From Hymenobacter sp. ISL-91 (lineage in GTDB: Bacteria; Bacteroidota; Bacteroidia; Cytophagales; Hymenobacteraceae): 47,908 bases of DNA. Positions within the stretch are counted from its first letter, which is position 1. Each line of letters opens with the position of its first letter. The notes beneath the pieces are model-generated. The model was not told the origin of the DNA. It saw nothing but the letters and a program-made list of their open reading frames with translations, and made no database searches. A program made the position numbers and the translations under genes. The DNA is taken from assembly GCF_018613725.1 (NCBI RefSeq), contig NZ_JAGGPS010000032.1, positions 1-47,908 on the forward strand, read 5' to 3'. This document shows positions 15,679-24,469 of the stretch, piece after piece.

Positions 15679-18117
15679 ATGAAACGGCGCACCGCTATTC
15701 GCACCCTGGAAATCCTGGCCGGGCTGGCGCTGCTGCTGCTGGTTCTCGACCGGGTGTTTCCGTTGCCGCCCGCGCCGCGCTACTCGCCCATCGTGCTGGC
15801 CGCCGATGGCACGGTGCTGCACGCCTACCTCAACCCTACTCAGAAGTGGCGGATGAAAACCGAGCTGAGCGAGATTACGCCGGTGCTGCGCCAGACCATC
15901 ATCGAGAAGGAGGACCGCTGGTTTCGCTGGCACTTTGGGGTGAACCCGCTGGCGCTGGTGCAGGCGGCCGGGCGCAATGTGTTTGGGCAGGGCCGCACCA
16001 CCGGGGCCAGCACCATTACCATGCAGGTGGCCCGGCTGCTGGAGCCCAAGCCGCGTACGCTGGGTAACAAGTTGCTCGAAATGGCCCGCGCCACCCAGCT
16101 CGAAGCCCACTACAGCAAGGACGAGATTCTGCAGCTTTACCTGAACCTGGTGCCCTACGGCGGCAACGTGGAGGGCGTGAAGTCGGCCGCGCTGCTCTAT
16201 TTCCAGCAGCCGCCCAACTTCCTCTCGCTGGCCCAAACCGTCACGCTGGCCATCATCCCCAACCGCCCGCGGGGCTTGGTGCTGGGCCAGAACAACGAGG
16301 CCGTGCGCCGCGAGCGGAACCGCTGGCTCCGGCGGTTCGGGGACGCCGGGCTATTCGCTAAGCAGGACATTGCTGACGCCTTGCTGGAGCCGCTGAACGT
16401 GCGCCGCCACGCCGCGCCCATGCTGGCCCCGCACCTGGCGAGGCGGCTGGTGCGGCAGTTTCCGCACGAGGCCATTATTCGGAGCAGTCTGCAACGCGCC
16501 AAGCAAAGCCGGGCCGAGGAACTGACCGGCAACTACGTGCGCCGCCTGCACGAGTTGGGCATTTCGCAGGCTTCGGTGCTGGTGGTCAACAACCGCACCC
16601 GGCGGGTGGAGGCCTATGTGGGCTCGGCCGATTTTCGCGACTTTCGGGGCCAGGGCCAGAACGACGGCGTGGTGGCGGTTCGCTCGCCGGGCAGCACGCT
16701 CAAGCCCTTTCTGTACGCGCTGGCCCTCGACCGGGGCCTGGTAACGCCCAAGCTGCAGCTACCCGATGTGCCCACCAACTTCCAGGGCTACCGCCCCGAA
16801 AACTTCGACAAGCACTGCCAGGGCGAAGTAACGCTGGAACGGGCCCTGGCCTTCTCGCTCAACATCCCCGCCGTGCGCGTGCTCCAGAACTACGGCGTGC
16901 CCGCCTTCACCGAAAAGCTGCAGCAGGCCGGCTTCCAAAGCATAGCCCGCAACCGCACCCAGCTGGGCCTGAGCAGCATTCTGGGCGGCTGCGGCGCTAC
17001 CTTGGAAGAGCTGACCGGGCTATACGCGGCCCTGGCGAACGGGGGCGAGTATGCGGCGCTGGGGCTGACTGCTGATTCCCTCCTGCCGGGCGCCTCACGT
17101 AGCGCCTCACCCCCTAACCCCCTCTCCGAAAAAGGAGAGGGGGGACTAGATTCTATTTCCTCATCTAATTCTAGAAAAAAAGCTAGTTCCCCCTCTCTTC
17201 TGGAGAGGGGGCTAGGGGGTGAGGCCCCCAGGGCTCTCACCTCCCCCGCCGCCGCCTTCCTCGTTACCGACATCCTCAGCCAGCTGACCCGGCCCGACTT
17301 GCCGCTGGGCGCGGCTCGCAGCACCCGGCTGCCCAAAATTGCCTGGAAAACCGGCACCAGCTACGGCCGCCGCGACGCCTGGAGCATTGGCTACAACCGC
17401 GACTATACCATCGGCGTGTGGGTGGGCAACTTCAGCGGGCAGGGCAGCCCGGCCCTCACCGGCTCCGATGTGGCTACGCCCCTGCTCTTCGACCTGTTCA
17501 ACGCCCTGGCCTACAATTCGCCCAACGACTGGTTTGTGCCGCCCGCCAGCCTCGATTTCCGGCTCGTATGCACCCAAACCGGCCTCGTACCCGGCGAGAA
17601 CTGCCCCGACCAAGTAATTGACTACTTCCTGCCCGGTCAGAGCTCGGGGCTGCGCTGCCAGCACCAGCGCGAGGTGCTGGTATCGGCCGACGGGGCGTTT
17701 ACCTACTGCCGGGCCTGCGCGCCGGCGGCCGGGTTCCGGCGCGAACTGTACCCCAACCTGCTGCCCGATGTGGCCGCCTACCGGGTGGCCCAGGGCCTGC
17801 CGTATCGCCGCCTGCCGCCCCACAACCCGCAGTGCCAGCGCGCCAGCGGCGGCCCCGAGCGGGCACCCACTATCACCTCACCCACCCCCAACACCGAGTA
17901 CGTTTTGAGCGCCCACGAGCAGCAGCAATTGCTGCTCAGCTGCACCACCGACAGCGAAGTCCGCCAGGTGTACTGGTACGTGAACGACCAGTTTCTGCGG
18001 GCGGCGGCGGCCACCGAGCGGGTATTTTTTCGCCCCCCACCCGGACCACTCAAAATCTCCTGCGCCGACGACCACGGCCGCAACACCGACGTGCTGGTAA
18101 CCGTGTCGGAACTATAG
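15679..18117 (+). CDS. pbpC: penicillin-binding protein 1C
   Basis: An 812-residue bifunctional class A PBP. A membrane anchor (ILAGLALLLLVLDRVF) at about 10-28 is followed by the GT51 glycosyltransferase domain with catalytic E78 in IEKEDRWFRWHFG, the GASTITMQVAR motif and YLNLVPYGGNVEGV. The transpeptidase domain has S339-T-L-K342 (active-site serine), S393-L-N395 and K557-T-G. The C-terminal BiPBP_C beta domain covers about 725-812, which is diagnostic of PBP1C. Oddly, residues about 475-516, between the SxN and KTG motifs, are encoded by a palindromic intergenic-type repeat inserted in frame (17105-17224). PBP1C is the usual partner of bacterial alpha-2-macroglobulin, encoded upstream. 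All catalytic residues are present, so the protein is probably active if the loop is tolerated. Confidence 0.93.
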   Translation: MKRRTAIRTLEILAGLALLLLVLDRVFPLPPAPRYSPIVLAADGTVLHAYLNPTQKWRMKTELSEITPVLRQTIIEKEDRWFRWHFGVNPLALVQAAGRNVFGQGRTTGASTITMQVARLLEPKPRTLGNKLLEMARATQLEAHYSKDEILQLYLNLVPYGGNVEGVKSAALLYFQQPPNFLSLAQTVTLAIIPNRPRGLVLGQNNEAVRRERNRWLRRFGDAGLFAKQDIADALLEPLNVRRHAAPMLAPHLARRLVRQFPHEAIIRSSLQRAKQSRAEELTGNYVRRLHELGISQASVLVVNNRTRRVEAYVGSADFRDFRGQGQNDGVVAVRSPGSTLKPFLYALALDRGLVTPKLQLPDVPTNFQGYRPENFDKHCQGEVTLERALAFSLNIPAVRVLQNYGVPAFTEKLQQAGFQSIARNRTQLGLSSILGGCGATLEELTGLYAALANGGEYAALGLTADSLLPGASRSASPPNPLSEKGEGGLDSISSSNSRKKASSPSLLERGLGGEAPRALTSPAAAFLVTDILSQLTRPDLPLGAARSTRLPKIAWKTGTSYGRRDAWSIGYNRDYTIGVWVGNFSGQGSPALTGSDVATPLLFDLFNALAYNSPNDWFVPPASLDFRLVCTQTGLVPGENCPDQVIDYFLPGQSSGLRCQHQREVLVSADGAFTYCRACAPAAGFRRELYPNLLPDVAAYRVAQGLPYRRLPPHNPQCQRASGGPERAPTITSPTPNTEYVLSAHEQQQLLLSCTTDSEVRQVYWYVNDQFLRAAAATERVFFRPPPGPLKISCADDHGRNTDVLVTVSEL
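17105..17224. repeat. palindromic repeat element inserted in frame inside pbpC
   Basis: Outer 23-base arms, 17105-17127 and 17202-17224, are reverse complements with a single mismatch (CCTCACCCCCTA... against ...TAGGGGGTGAGG). Each arm also folds on itself (CCTCTCC-GAAAAA-GGAGAGG and CCCTCTCTTCTGGAGAGGG), giving a cruciform. The whole is read in the pbpC frame without a stop, adding about 42 residues rich in Ser, Pro, Gly and Glu. A nine-base direct repeat GCGCCTCAC occurs at 17090-17098 and 17102-17110 at the left junction. The look is that of an intergenic palindromic repeat, as in the Rickettsia palindromic elements that insert into genes. Confidence 0.85.
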
Positions 18118-18349
18118 CGTTAAGCTCTTTTCAGGAGGTATTTCCCGGCGTTGGCGGTAGTCAGCGCCAATGGGGCAGCCAGCCGGTTGCGGGCCGCGCT
18201 GTGCAACGTTTTGCTGAACACAACGACCGTGCGGTTAGGCGAACGTGCCAACAATTACGCCGGCTGCGGGTTGTGGCAGCTTGGGTTTCATTACCCGGTC
18301 TTGGTCCGACCTTTTTAATCCGTGCTTTCTGACTGCTTTTCCTCTGTTC

Positions 18350-18373
18350 GCGTAAGCAGATTGCTGCTTACGC
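18350..18373. promoter_or_regulatory. perfect inverted repeat just upstream of the efflux operon
   Basis: Ten-base perfect arms GCGTAAGCAG and CTGCTTACGC with a four-base spacer, ending seven bases before the tolC-like start. It could be an operator for a dimeric repressor or a 5'-UTR hairpin that masks initiation. No regulator gene is adjacent. The remainder of the gap after pbpC (18118-18349) shows nothing recognisable. Confidence 0.5.
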
Positions 18374-18380
18374 CCGTCCT

Positions 18381-19760
18381 ATGAAACTACCGCTTCGCGC
18401 TTCCGGGCTGCCGGGTTTACTGCTGCTCCTGCTGCTGCTCCTGCCGCTACTAAGTCTCGCTCAGGTGGCTGCACCTGCTCCACCGCTTTCCAACCAACCG
18501 CTTTCCCTTACAGAGTGCCTGCAGTATGCCTTGCAGAACCAGCCGCTGGTACGCCAGGCGCGGCTCGATGAGGCCATTGGCGAGCGGCAGATTCGGGTCG
18601 GCCTCTCGGCCTGGCTGCCCCAGATTCAGGGTACGGGCACCTACACCCGCAATTTCCAGCTACCGGTGGCCGTGCTGCCCAACTTCACCGACCCCTCGGC
18701 CCCGGCCCAGGTGCGGCGCATTGGTTTGCAGAACACCTCGAACCTGGGGCTGCAGGGCAACCAGGTGCTGTATAATGCCGATGTGCTGCTGGCCGCCCGC
18801 TCGGCCCGCTACGTGCGCCAGCAGAACGGGCAAAACACCGTCAGCTTTCAGATTGACGTGGTACGCGACGTGAGTAAGGCCTTCTACGACATCCTGCTGA
18901 CCAACGAGCAGCTGCGCGTGCTCGACGAGGCCATCCGCCGCCAGCAGCAGCAGCTCAAGGATGCCTTCGCGCAATACGAGGTCGGCCTCAAGGATAAAAT
19001 CGACTACAAGCGGGCCGAAATTGCCGTGAAAAACGCCGTGACCGACCGCAAGAGCACGGCCGAAAACCTTAAGGGCAAGTACGCCGTGCTGCGCCAGCTG
19101 ATGGGCGCCCCGCCCGAGGCCGGCCCCGTAACGCTGGCCTACGATACGCTGCAGCTGGCCCGCGAAACCCTGCTCGACACGCTGGAGCCCCTGGCCTTCG
19201 AGCGCCGCATTGAGTTACAGCAACTCCTGACTCAGCAACAGCTCCAGCGCCTCGACATCGACTACTACCGCCTAGGTTTTCTGCCCTCGCTTACGGCCTT
19301 CGGCAACTACACCAAGGTGTACCAGAACAACGAATTCTCGGAACTCTATAAGCAGGCTTTCCCTACCTCGCAGGCCGGTTTGCAATTGGGGCTACCGATT
19401 TTCACCGGCACCCGCCGCCTCCAGAACCTCAAGATTGCCGAGCTGCGCCAGGACCGCCTGAGTCTGCAGGTGCTCGACACCAAAAACCAGATTAGCACCG
19501 AATACGAACAGGCGCTGGCCCGCTACAAAGGCAACTTTCTCGACCTGCAGGCCCAGGCTCAGAACCGCGACGATGCCCGCGAAATCTACAAAATCATCAA
19601 GCTGCAGTACGATGAAGGCATCAAAACCTACCTCGAAGTAATTGTGGCCGAAAACGACCTGCGCGCCTCCCAGCTCAACTACTACAACGCCCTCTACGCC
19701 GTGCTGGCCGCCAAACTCGACGTGCAGCGCGCCCTGGGTACGCTGCCAGTAGCGTATTGA
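18381..19760 (+). CDS. TolC-family outer membrane efflux protein
   Basis: A 459-residue outer-membrane channel subunit. Signal peptide LPGLLLLLLLLLPLLSLAQ, then two repeats of the OEP fold: LTECLQYALQNQPLVRQARLD opens the first helical hairpin and LRVLDEAIRRQQQQL and KDKIDYKRAEI belong to the long coiled-coil barrel; the second repeat ends with YDEGIKTYLEVIVAENDLRAS and LNYYNALYAVLAAKLDVQRALG. It forms the exit duct of the tripartite pump with the adaptor and RND genes downstream, all on the same strand. The order channel-adaptor-pump is common in Bacteroidota. A 28-base-arm inverted repeat lies between this gene and the adaptor, which could reduce read-through and make the two halves partly independent. 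Confidence 0.92.
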   Translation: MKLPLRASGLPGLLLLLLLLLPLLSLAQVAAPAPPLSNQPLSLTECLQYALQNQPLVRQARLDEAIGERQIRVGLSAWLPQIQGTGTYTRNFQLPVAVLPNFTDPSAPAQVRRIGLQNTSNLGLQGNQVLYNADVLLAARSARYVRQQNGQNTVSFQIDVVRDVSKAFYDILLTNEQLRVLDEAIRRQQQQLKDAFAQYEVGLKDKIDYKRAEIAVKNAVTDRKSTAENLKGKYAVLRQLMGAPPEAGPVTLAYDTLQLARETLLDTLEPLAFERRIELQQLLTQQQLQRLDIDYYRLGFLPSLTAFGNYTKVYQNNEFSELYKQAFPTSQAGLQLGLPIFTGTRRLQNLKIAELRQDRLSLQVLDTKNQISTEYEQALARYKGNFLDLQAQAQNRDDAREIYKIIKLQYDEGIKTYLEVIVAENDLRASQLNYYNALYAVLAAKLDVQRALGTLPVAY

Positions 19761-19785
19761 TAAGAACAAGCCGTTCGGAAAGAAC

Positions 19786-19878
19786 GTCATTCAGAGCGAA
19801 GCGAAGAATCTCGCTCGGAGTCTTTTTACCAACCGTTCAACGGTAGCACGCGAGATTCTTCGCTGCGCTCTGAATGAC
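19786..19878. repeat. inverted repeat, GTCATTCAGAGCGAAG family, inside the efflux operon
   Basis: Arms 19786-19813 and 19851-19878 are 28-base reverse complements with one mismatch, spaced by 37 bases. Related elements (GTCATCCTGAG...) lie at 14766, 30310, 43792 and 47206. Located between tolC and adaptor genes it may act as an attenuator or mRNA-stability element. Confidence 0.85.
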
Positions 19879-19928
19879 CACGGTCTTCTGCCCCTGTAAA
19901 GCTGCCTCCCGGCCCAACACCCCAACTC

Positions 19929-21113
19929 ATGAAGTACCCTTTTCTCTCTCTTTTGGCCCTGCTGCTGCTGGCGGGCTGCGGCTCCAACCAGGATGCGGAC
20001 AAACCAGCCGGTCCGCCGCCGCCCACGCCCGTAACACTGATAACGGCCCGCACCACCGACGCCGTGTACTACGACGAGTACCCGGCCACGGCCGTGGCGC
20101 TCAACAGCGTGGAGCTGCGCAGCCAGGTGGGCGGCTTTATCACGGGCCTGTTTTTTAAGGAAGGCGAAGTGGTGCGCAAGGGCCAGAAGCTCTACGAAAT
20201 TGATAAGCGCACCTACGAGGCGGCCTACCAGCAGGCGCTGGCAGGGCTGCGGAGCACCCAGGCCACGGCCCAGAATGCCAAGCTCAACCTCGACCGGTAC
20301 CAGCGCCTAGCCCAGCAGGACGCCATTGCAGGCCAGATTGTGGACAACGCCGCCACCAGCTACGCCACCGCCCAGGCCCAGGTAGCCCAGGCCCGCGCCG
20401 CCGTTTCGCTGGCCCGCACCGATTTAAGCTACTCCACCATCACGGCTCCGTTCACCGGCCGCATCGGCATTTCGCAGGTGCGCCTGGGCTCCCAGATCAG
20501 CCCCGGTTCCACGCTGCTTAACACCATCAGCGCCGAGGACCCGATGGGCGTGGATTTCGTTATCAACGAAACCGACCTGCCCCGCTTTACGGCCCTGCAG
20601 AACGCTGGCAAAGCCAATCCCGACTCGCTTTTCCAGCTGGAGCTGTCGGATGGCACTATGTATAAGTACCCAGGCCGCATAAAGGCCATTGCGCGGGGCG
20701 TAGAGCAGCAAACGGCCACGGTGCAGGTGCGGGTGGAATTTGCTAACCCTGAGCAACGCCTCAAAGATGGCATGAGCACGGTGCTGCGCGTGCTCAACCG
20801 GCAGTCGGGCCAGCGCATTGTGGTGCCCTACAAGGCCGTGACCGACCAGATGGGCGAGAGTTTCGTGTACATCGTGGGCGACAGCAGCAAGGCCCATCAG
20901 CAGAAAGTGCAGCTCGGCCCCCAGCTCCGCGACCAGATTGTGGTGCTCGAAGGCTTGAAAGAAGGCGACCAGGTGATTACCGAAGGTTTCCAGCGCCTGC
21001 GCGAGGGCAGCCCCGTGCAGGCCGGCACGCCGGAAGCCGCCGGCGCAACCGGCACTCCGGCGGCAACTTCTGCCAAAGCAGCCCCCACAGCTACCCCAGC
21101 CGCTAGAAACTAG
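19929..21113 (+). CDS. RND efflux periplasmic adaptor (membrane fusion) lipoprotein
   Basis: A 394-residue adaptor of the HlyD/AcrA type. Lipoprotein signal LLALLLLAGCGSNQD, lipidated at C17. The barrel-sandwich (lipoyl-like) half-motifs are VELRSQVGGFITGLFFKEGE and the later YSTITAPFTGRIGISQV, separated by a helical hairpin with repeated A/Q-rich heptads (about 95-160). The beta-barrel and membrane-proximal domains follow (LKDGMSTVLRVLNRQSGQ, VVPYKAVTDQMGESFVYIV). The C-terminus is a low-complexity Ala/Pro/Thr tail. It bridges the RND pump and the TolC-like channel. The RND gene starts 79 bases downstream, across a short AGCT/TAAG-rich stretch that resembles a degenerate repeat. Confidence 0.92.
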   Translation: MKYPFLSLLALLLLAGCGSNQDADKPAGPPPPTPVTLITARTTDAVYYDEYPATAVALNSVELRSQVGGFITGLFFKEGEVVRKGQKLYEIDKRTYEAAYQQALAGLRSTQATAQNAKLNLDRYQRLAQQDAIAGQIVDNAATSYATAQAQVAQARAAVSLARTDLSYSTITAPFTGRIGISQVRLGSQISPGSTLLNTISAEDPMGVDFVINETDLPRFTALQNAGKANPDSLFQLELSDGTMYKYPGRIKAIARGVEQQTATVQVRVEFANPEQRLKDGMSTVLRVLNRQSGQRIVVPYKAVTDQMGESFVYIVGDSSKAHQQKVQLGPQLRDQIVVLEGLKEGDQVITEGFQRLREGSPVQAGTPEAAGATGTPAATSAKAAPTATPAARN

Positions 21114-21191
21114 AAAACCAGCTTCCCTTCTGAACAGCAGGCTAAGAGCTAGCAGCTTTCAGCCAATAGCTTAGAAATACAGCTCCCTAAA

Positions 21192-24100
21192 ATGATAGCA
21201 GAAACCTTTATCCGCCGGCCGGTTACGGCTATTGTTACGTCGCTGGTGATTGTGCTGGTGGGCGTGCTGGCCATCCTGAACCTGCCGGTGGGCCAGTACC
21301 CGGAAATCACGCCGCCCACCGTGTCGGTGAACGGGACGTACACCGGCGCCGATGCCCAGACGGTGGAGCAGACGGTGGCCACGCCCGTAGAAGTACAGGT
21401 GAACGGTACGCCGGGCATGACCTACCTGCAGAGCAACAGCACCAGCAACGGGCAAATGAGCATGACGGTGAACTTCGAGTTGGGCACCGACGTGAACATT
21501 GCCGCCCTCGACGTGCAGAACCGCGTGGGCATTGCCCTGCCCTCGCTTCCCCAGGAAGTGCAGCGCCTGGGCCTGACGGTGCGCAAGCGGAACCCCAGCA
21601 TTCTGATGCTGGTGGCCATGTACGCTCCCAAAGGCACCCACAACACCACGTTCCTCGACAACTACGCCAACCTGTTCATCAAAGACGCCCTGCTGCGCAC
21701 ATCCGGCGTGGGCGACATTGTGAGCCGGGCCGACGACTTCTCGATGCGCGTCTGGCTCAACCCCGATAAACTCTCGCAGCTCGGCGTAACGGCCCAGGAA
21801 GTAACGGCCGCCATTCAGGAGCAGAATGCCCAGATTGCGGCCGGCTCCATTGGGGCCCCACCCGCCCCGGCGGGCCAGGCGTTCGAGTATATTGTGTTTG
21901 TGCAGGGCCGCCTGCGCACGACCGAGGAGTTCGGCAACATCATCATCAAAACCAACCCCGAAGACGGGGCCGTGGTCTACCTCAAGGATGTGGCGCGGCT
22001 GGAGTTGGGCAAGTTCAACTACTCCAGCAACTCGTTTGTCGATGGCAAGCGCGCCGCCTACCTGCTCGTGTACCAGGCCCCCGGTGCCAACGCCCTCGAC
22101 ACCTACGAGAACGTGAAAACCACCATGGAACGGCTTAAGCAGCAGTTTCCGGCCGATGTGGAGTACATCATCCCCTTCGAATCGGCCTCAGTAGTGAAGG
22201 TGTCGATTGAGGAAGTGCTGCACACACTGGCTGAGGCCCTGGTGCTCGTGATTATTGTGGTGTTCCTGTTTCTGCAAAGCTGGCGCTCCACCCTCATTCC
22301 GGTGCTGGCCATTCCGGTGTCCATCATCGGCACGTTCATTTTCTTCATTCCGCTGGGCTTTACCATCAACACGCTCACCATGTTCGGCTTCGTGCTGGCC
22401 ATTGGTATTGTGGTCGATGATGCTATTGTGGTGGTGGAGGCCGTGGAGCACAACATGAACGCACGCAAAATGCCGGTTCTGGAAGCCACCATGACGGCCA
22501 TGCGCGAAATTTCGGCACCCGTTATTGCCATTGCTCTCATTCTGGCGGCCGTGTTTGTGCCGGTGGGCTTCATCCCGGGCATTACCGGGCGGCTGTATCA
22601 GCAATTTGCCATCACCATCGCCATTTCGGTGGTTATTTCGGCCTTTGTGGCTCTCTCGCTCACGCCAGCGCTGTGCGTGCTGCTGCTCAAGCCTCACGAG
22701 CGCAACGAGGAGTCGAAGGGCCTCGACAAGTTCTTTTTCCGGTTCAACAACTGGTTTGAGCGCGTCACCGGCAGGTACGGCAAGGGCGTGCAAAGCGGCA
22801 TCCGGCACTCGCGGCTGATGGTACTGCTGCTGGTGCTGCTGGTGGGTGGCACGGGCCTGCTGTACCTCAACAAGCCCACGGCCTTTATCCCGACCGAAGA
22901 CGAGGGCCGCCTGTTTATCACCTACAACCTGCCCGAAGCTTCCTCTACCGAGCGCTCTGTGGCCACGCTCAAGGGCATCATGCAGGAGCTGGATTCTATT
23001 AAAGGCATTGCCCACTATGCCGGTCTGGGCGGCCTGAACGTGATTAACTTTTCATCGAAGTCGAATAGCGGCACCATTTTCTGCCAGCTCGAACCCTGGG
23101 CCAACCGCCAAGACAAAGAGCTGCAGTTGGAGGGCCTGATGGCTACCGTGCAACAGCGGCTCAGCAAGTTCAAGGAAGCCAACGTGGTCGTTATTTCGCC
23201 GCCCGCCATTCCGGGTCTGGGCAACAGTGGGGGTTTCTCGTTTATTTTCCAGGAGCGCGACGGCGACGGGGATATCAAGACCTTCGACCGCAACCTGAAA
23301 GCCTTTCAGGCGGCGTTGGGCAAACGGCCCGAAATTGCGCGGCCCTTCTCGTTCTTCACCGCCAGCACGCCGGGCTACCAGCTGTCCATCGACCGCGAAA
23401 AGGCCAAGAAGCTGGGCGTGTCTATTGCCGACATCGGCACGGCGCTGCGCACTTACCTGGGCTCCTCCTACGTCAACGACTTCACACTCTACGGCCGCAA
23501 TTTCCGCGTCGTTACCCAGGCCGATTCGGGCTACCGGGGCAGCATCGAAAATCTGAGCCAGTACTATGTGCGCAACAAAACCGGCGGCATGGTGCCCCTG
23601 AGCACGGTTACCAGCTACCGCCGCGCCGAGTCGGCCCCGCTGATTTCGCACTTCAACCTGTTCCGCTCGGCCGAAATCAACGGCAGCGCCGCCCCCGGCT
23701 ACTCCTCGGGCGACGCGCTGAATGCCCTGAAGGAAGTAGCAGCCGAATCGTTGCCGCAGGGCTACGGCTACGAGTTTTCGGGCCTGACGCGTGAGGAGCA
23801 GAAGGCCGGTGGACAGACCTTCTACATTTTCGGTCTTTCGCTGGTGTTCGTGTTCCTGCTGCTGGCGGCCCTGTACGAGAGCTGGTCGGTGCCGTTTTCG
23901 GTGCTGCTGGCCGTGCCGCTGGGCGCGTTTGGGGCCATCTTGGCGCTTACTTTCCTGCCCAAGCTCACCAACAACGTGTACGCCCAAATTGGCCTGATTA
24001 CGCTCATCGGCCTATCAGCCAAAAACGCCATCCTCATCATCGAATTTGCCAAGGAGCGGGTAGATAAAGGCATGCCGCTCGTTGAGGCCACGCTCGAAGC

Positions 24101-24404
24101 CGTGCGCCTGCGCCTACGCCCCATCGTGATGACCTCGCTGGCCTTTATTCTGGGCGTTACGCCGCTGGTATTCGCCTCGGGCGCCGGCGCCATCAGCCGC
24201 CAAACCATCGGCTGGACGGTACTCGGCGGCATGCTTTCGGCCACGCTGCTGGCCATTTTCATCGTGCCGGTGCTCTACGTGCTCATCACCCGCTTCGCCT
24301 ATGGCAAAGAGAAGCTGGCCGAGCTGGAAGCCAACTACCAGCCCGACGAAGAGCACGGCGGCCCCACTGCTCCCGGCGAAGGCGACCATTCGCTGGCTAG
24401 GTAA
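21192..24404 (+). CDS. RND multidrug efflux pump (HAE1 family permease)
   Basis: A 1070-residue inner-membrane drug/proton antiporter of the AcrB/MexB class. It begins with IAETFIRRPVTAIVTSLVIVLVG, the typical first transmembrane helix after FI.RP. Porter subdomain motifs include LPVGQYPEITPP and the GADAQTVEQTVATPVE stretch. Transmembrane helix 4 carries the proton-relay aspartates in AIGIVVDDAIVVVEA, and the second half has GLITLIGLSAKNAILIIEFAKE. Twelve transmembrane helices in the 1+5+1+5 arrangement are expected. It forms the pump with the upstream adaptor and TolC genes. The HAE1 family exports hydrophobic and amphiphilic drugs; actual substrates are unknown. The operon closes with a terminator at 24422. 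Confidence 0.95.
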   Translation: MIAETFIRRPVTAIVTSLVIVLVGVLAILNLPVGQYPEITPPTVSVNGTYTGADAQTVEQTVATPVEVQVNGTPGMTYLQSNSTSNGQMSMTVNFELGTDVNIAALDVQNRVGIALPSLPQEVQRLGLTVRKRNPSILMLVAMYAPKGTHNTTFLDNYANLFIKDALLRTSGVGDIVSRADDFSMRVWLNPDKLSQLGVTAQEVTAAIQEQNAQIAAGSIGAPPAPAGQAFEYIVFVQGRLRTTEEFGNIIIKTNPEDGAVVYLKDVARLELGKFNYSSNSFVDGKRAAYLLVYQAPGANALDTYENVKTTMERLKQQFPADVEYIIPFESASVVKVSIEEVLHTLAEALVLVIIVVFLFLQSWRSTLIPVLAIPVSIIGTFIFFIPLGFTINTLTMFGFVLAIGIVVDDAIVVVEAVEHNMNARKMPVLEATMTAMREISAPVIAIALILAAVFVPVGFIPGITGRLYQQFAITIAISVVISAFVALSLTPALCVLLLKPHERNEESKGLDKFFFRFNNWFERVTGRYGKGVQSGIRHSRLMVLLLVLLVGGTGLLYLNKPTAFIPTEDEGRLFITYNLPEASSTERSVATLKGIMQELDSIKGIAHYAGLGGLNVINFSSKSNSGTIFCQLEPWANRQDKELQLEGLMATVQQRLSKFKEANVVVISPPAIPGLGNSGGFSFIFQERDGDGDIKTFDRNLKAFQAALGKRPEIARPFSFFTASTPGYQLSIDREKAKKLGVSIADIGTALRTYLGSSYVNDFTLYGRNFRVVTQADSGYRGSIENLSQYYVRNKTGGMVPLSTVTSYRRAESAPLISHFNLFRSAEINGSAAPGYSSGDALNALKEVAAESLPQGYGYEFSGLTREEQKAGGQTFYIFGLSLVFVFLLLAALYESWSVPFSVLLAVPLGAFGAILALTFLPKLTNNVYAQIGLITLIGLSAKNAILIIEFAKERVDKGMPLVEATLEAVRLRLRPIVMTSLAFILGVTPLVFASGAGAISRQTIGWTVLGGMLSATLLAIFIVPVLYVLITRFAYGKEKLAELEANYQPDEEHGGPTAPGEGDHSLAR

Positions 24405-24421
24405 GCAGCTGAATAGCTGGA

Positions 24422-24469
24422 GAAAGCCCGTCATTCTTCGCTGCGCGCCGAATGACGGGCTTTCTTTTA
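24422..24469 (+). terminator. terminator of the efflux operon
   Basis: Perfect 14-base stem GAAAGCCCGTCATT (24422-24435) with 24451-24464, followed by TTTTAC. The loop sequence (CTTCGCTGCGCGCCG) resembles the GTCATTCTTCGCTGCG repeats, so it may be a repeat recruited as terminator. It also abuts the stop codon of the convergent small ORF. Confidence 0.8.

Noticed and set aside
22188..23015. 275-codon minus-strand open frame
   Set aside because: Antisense to the RND pump; His/Gln/Arg-rich, no family features.
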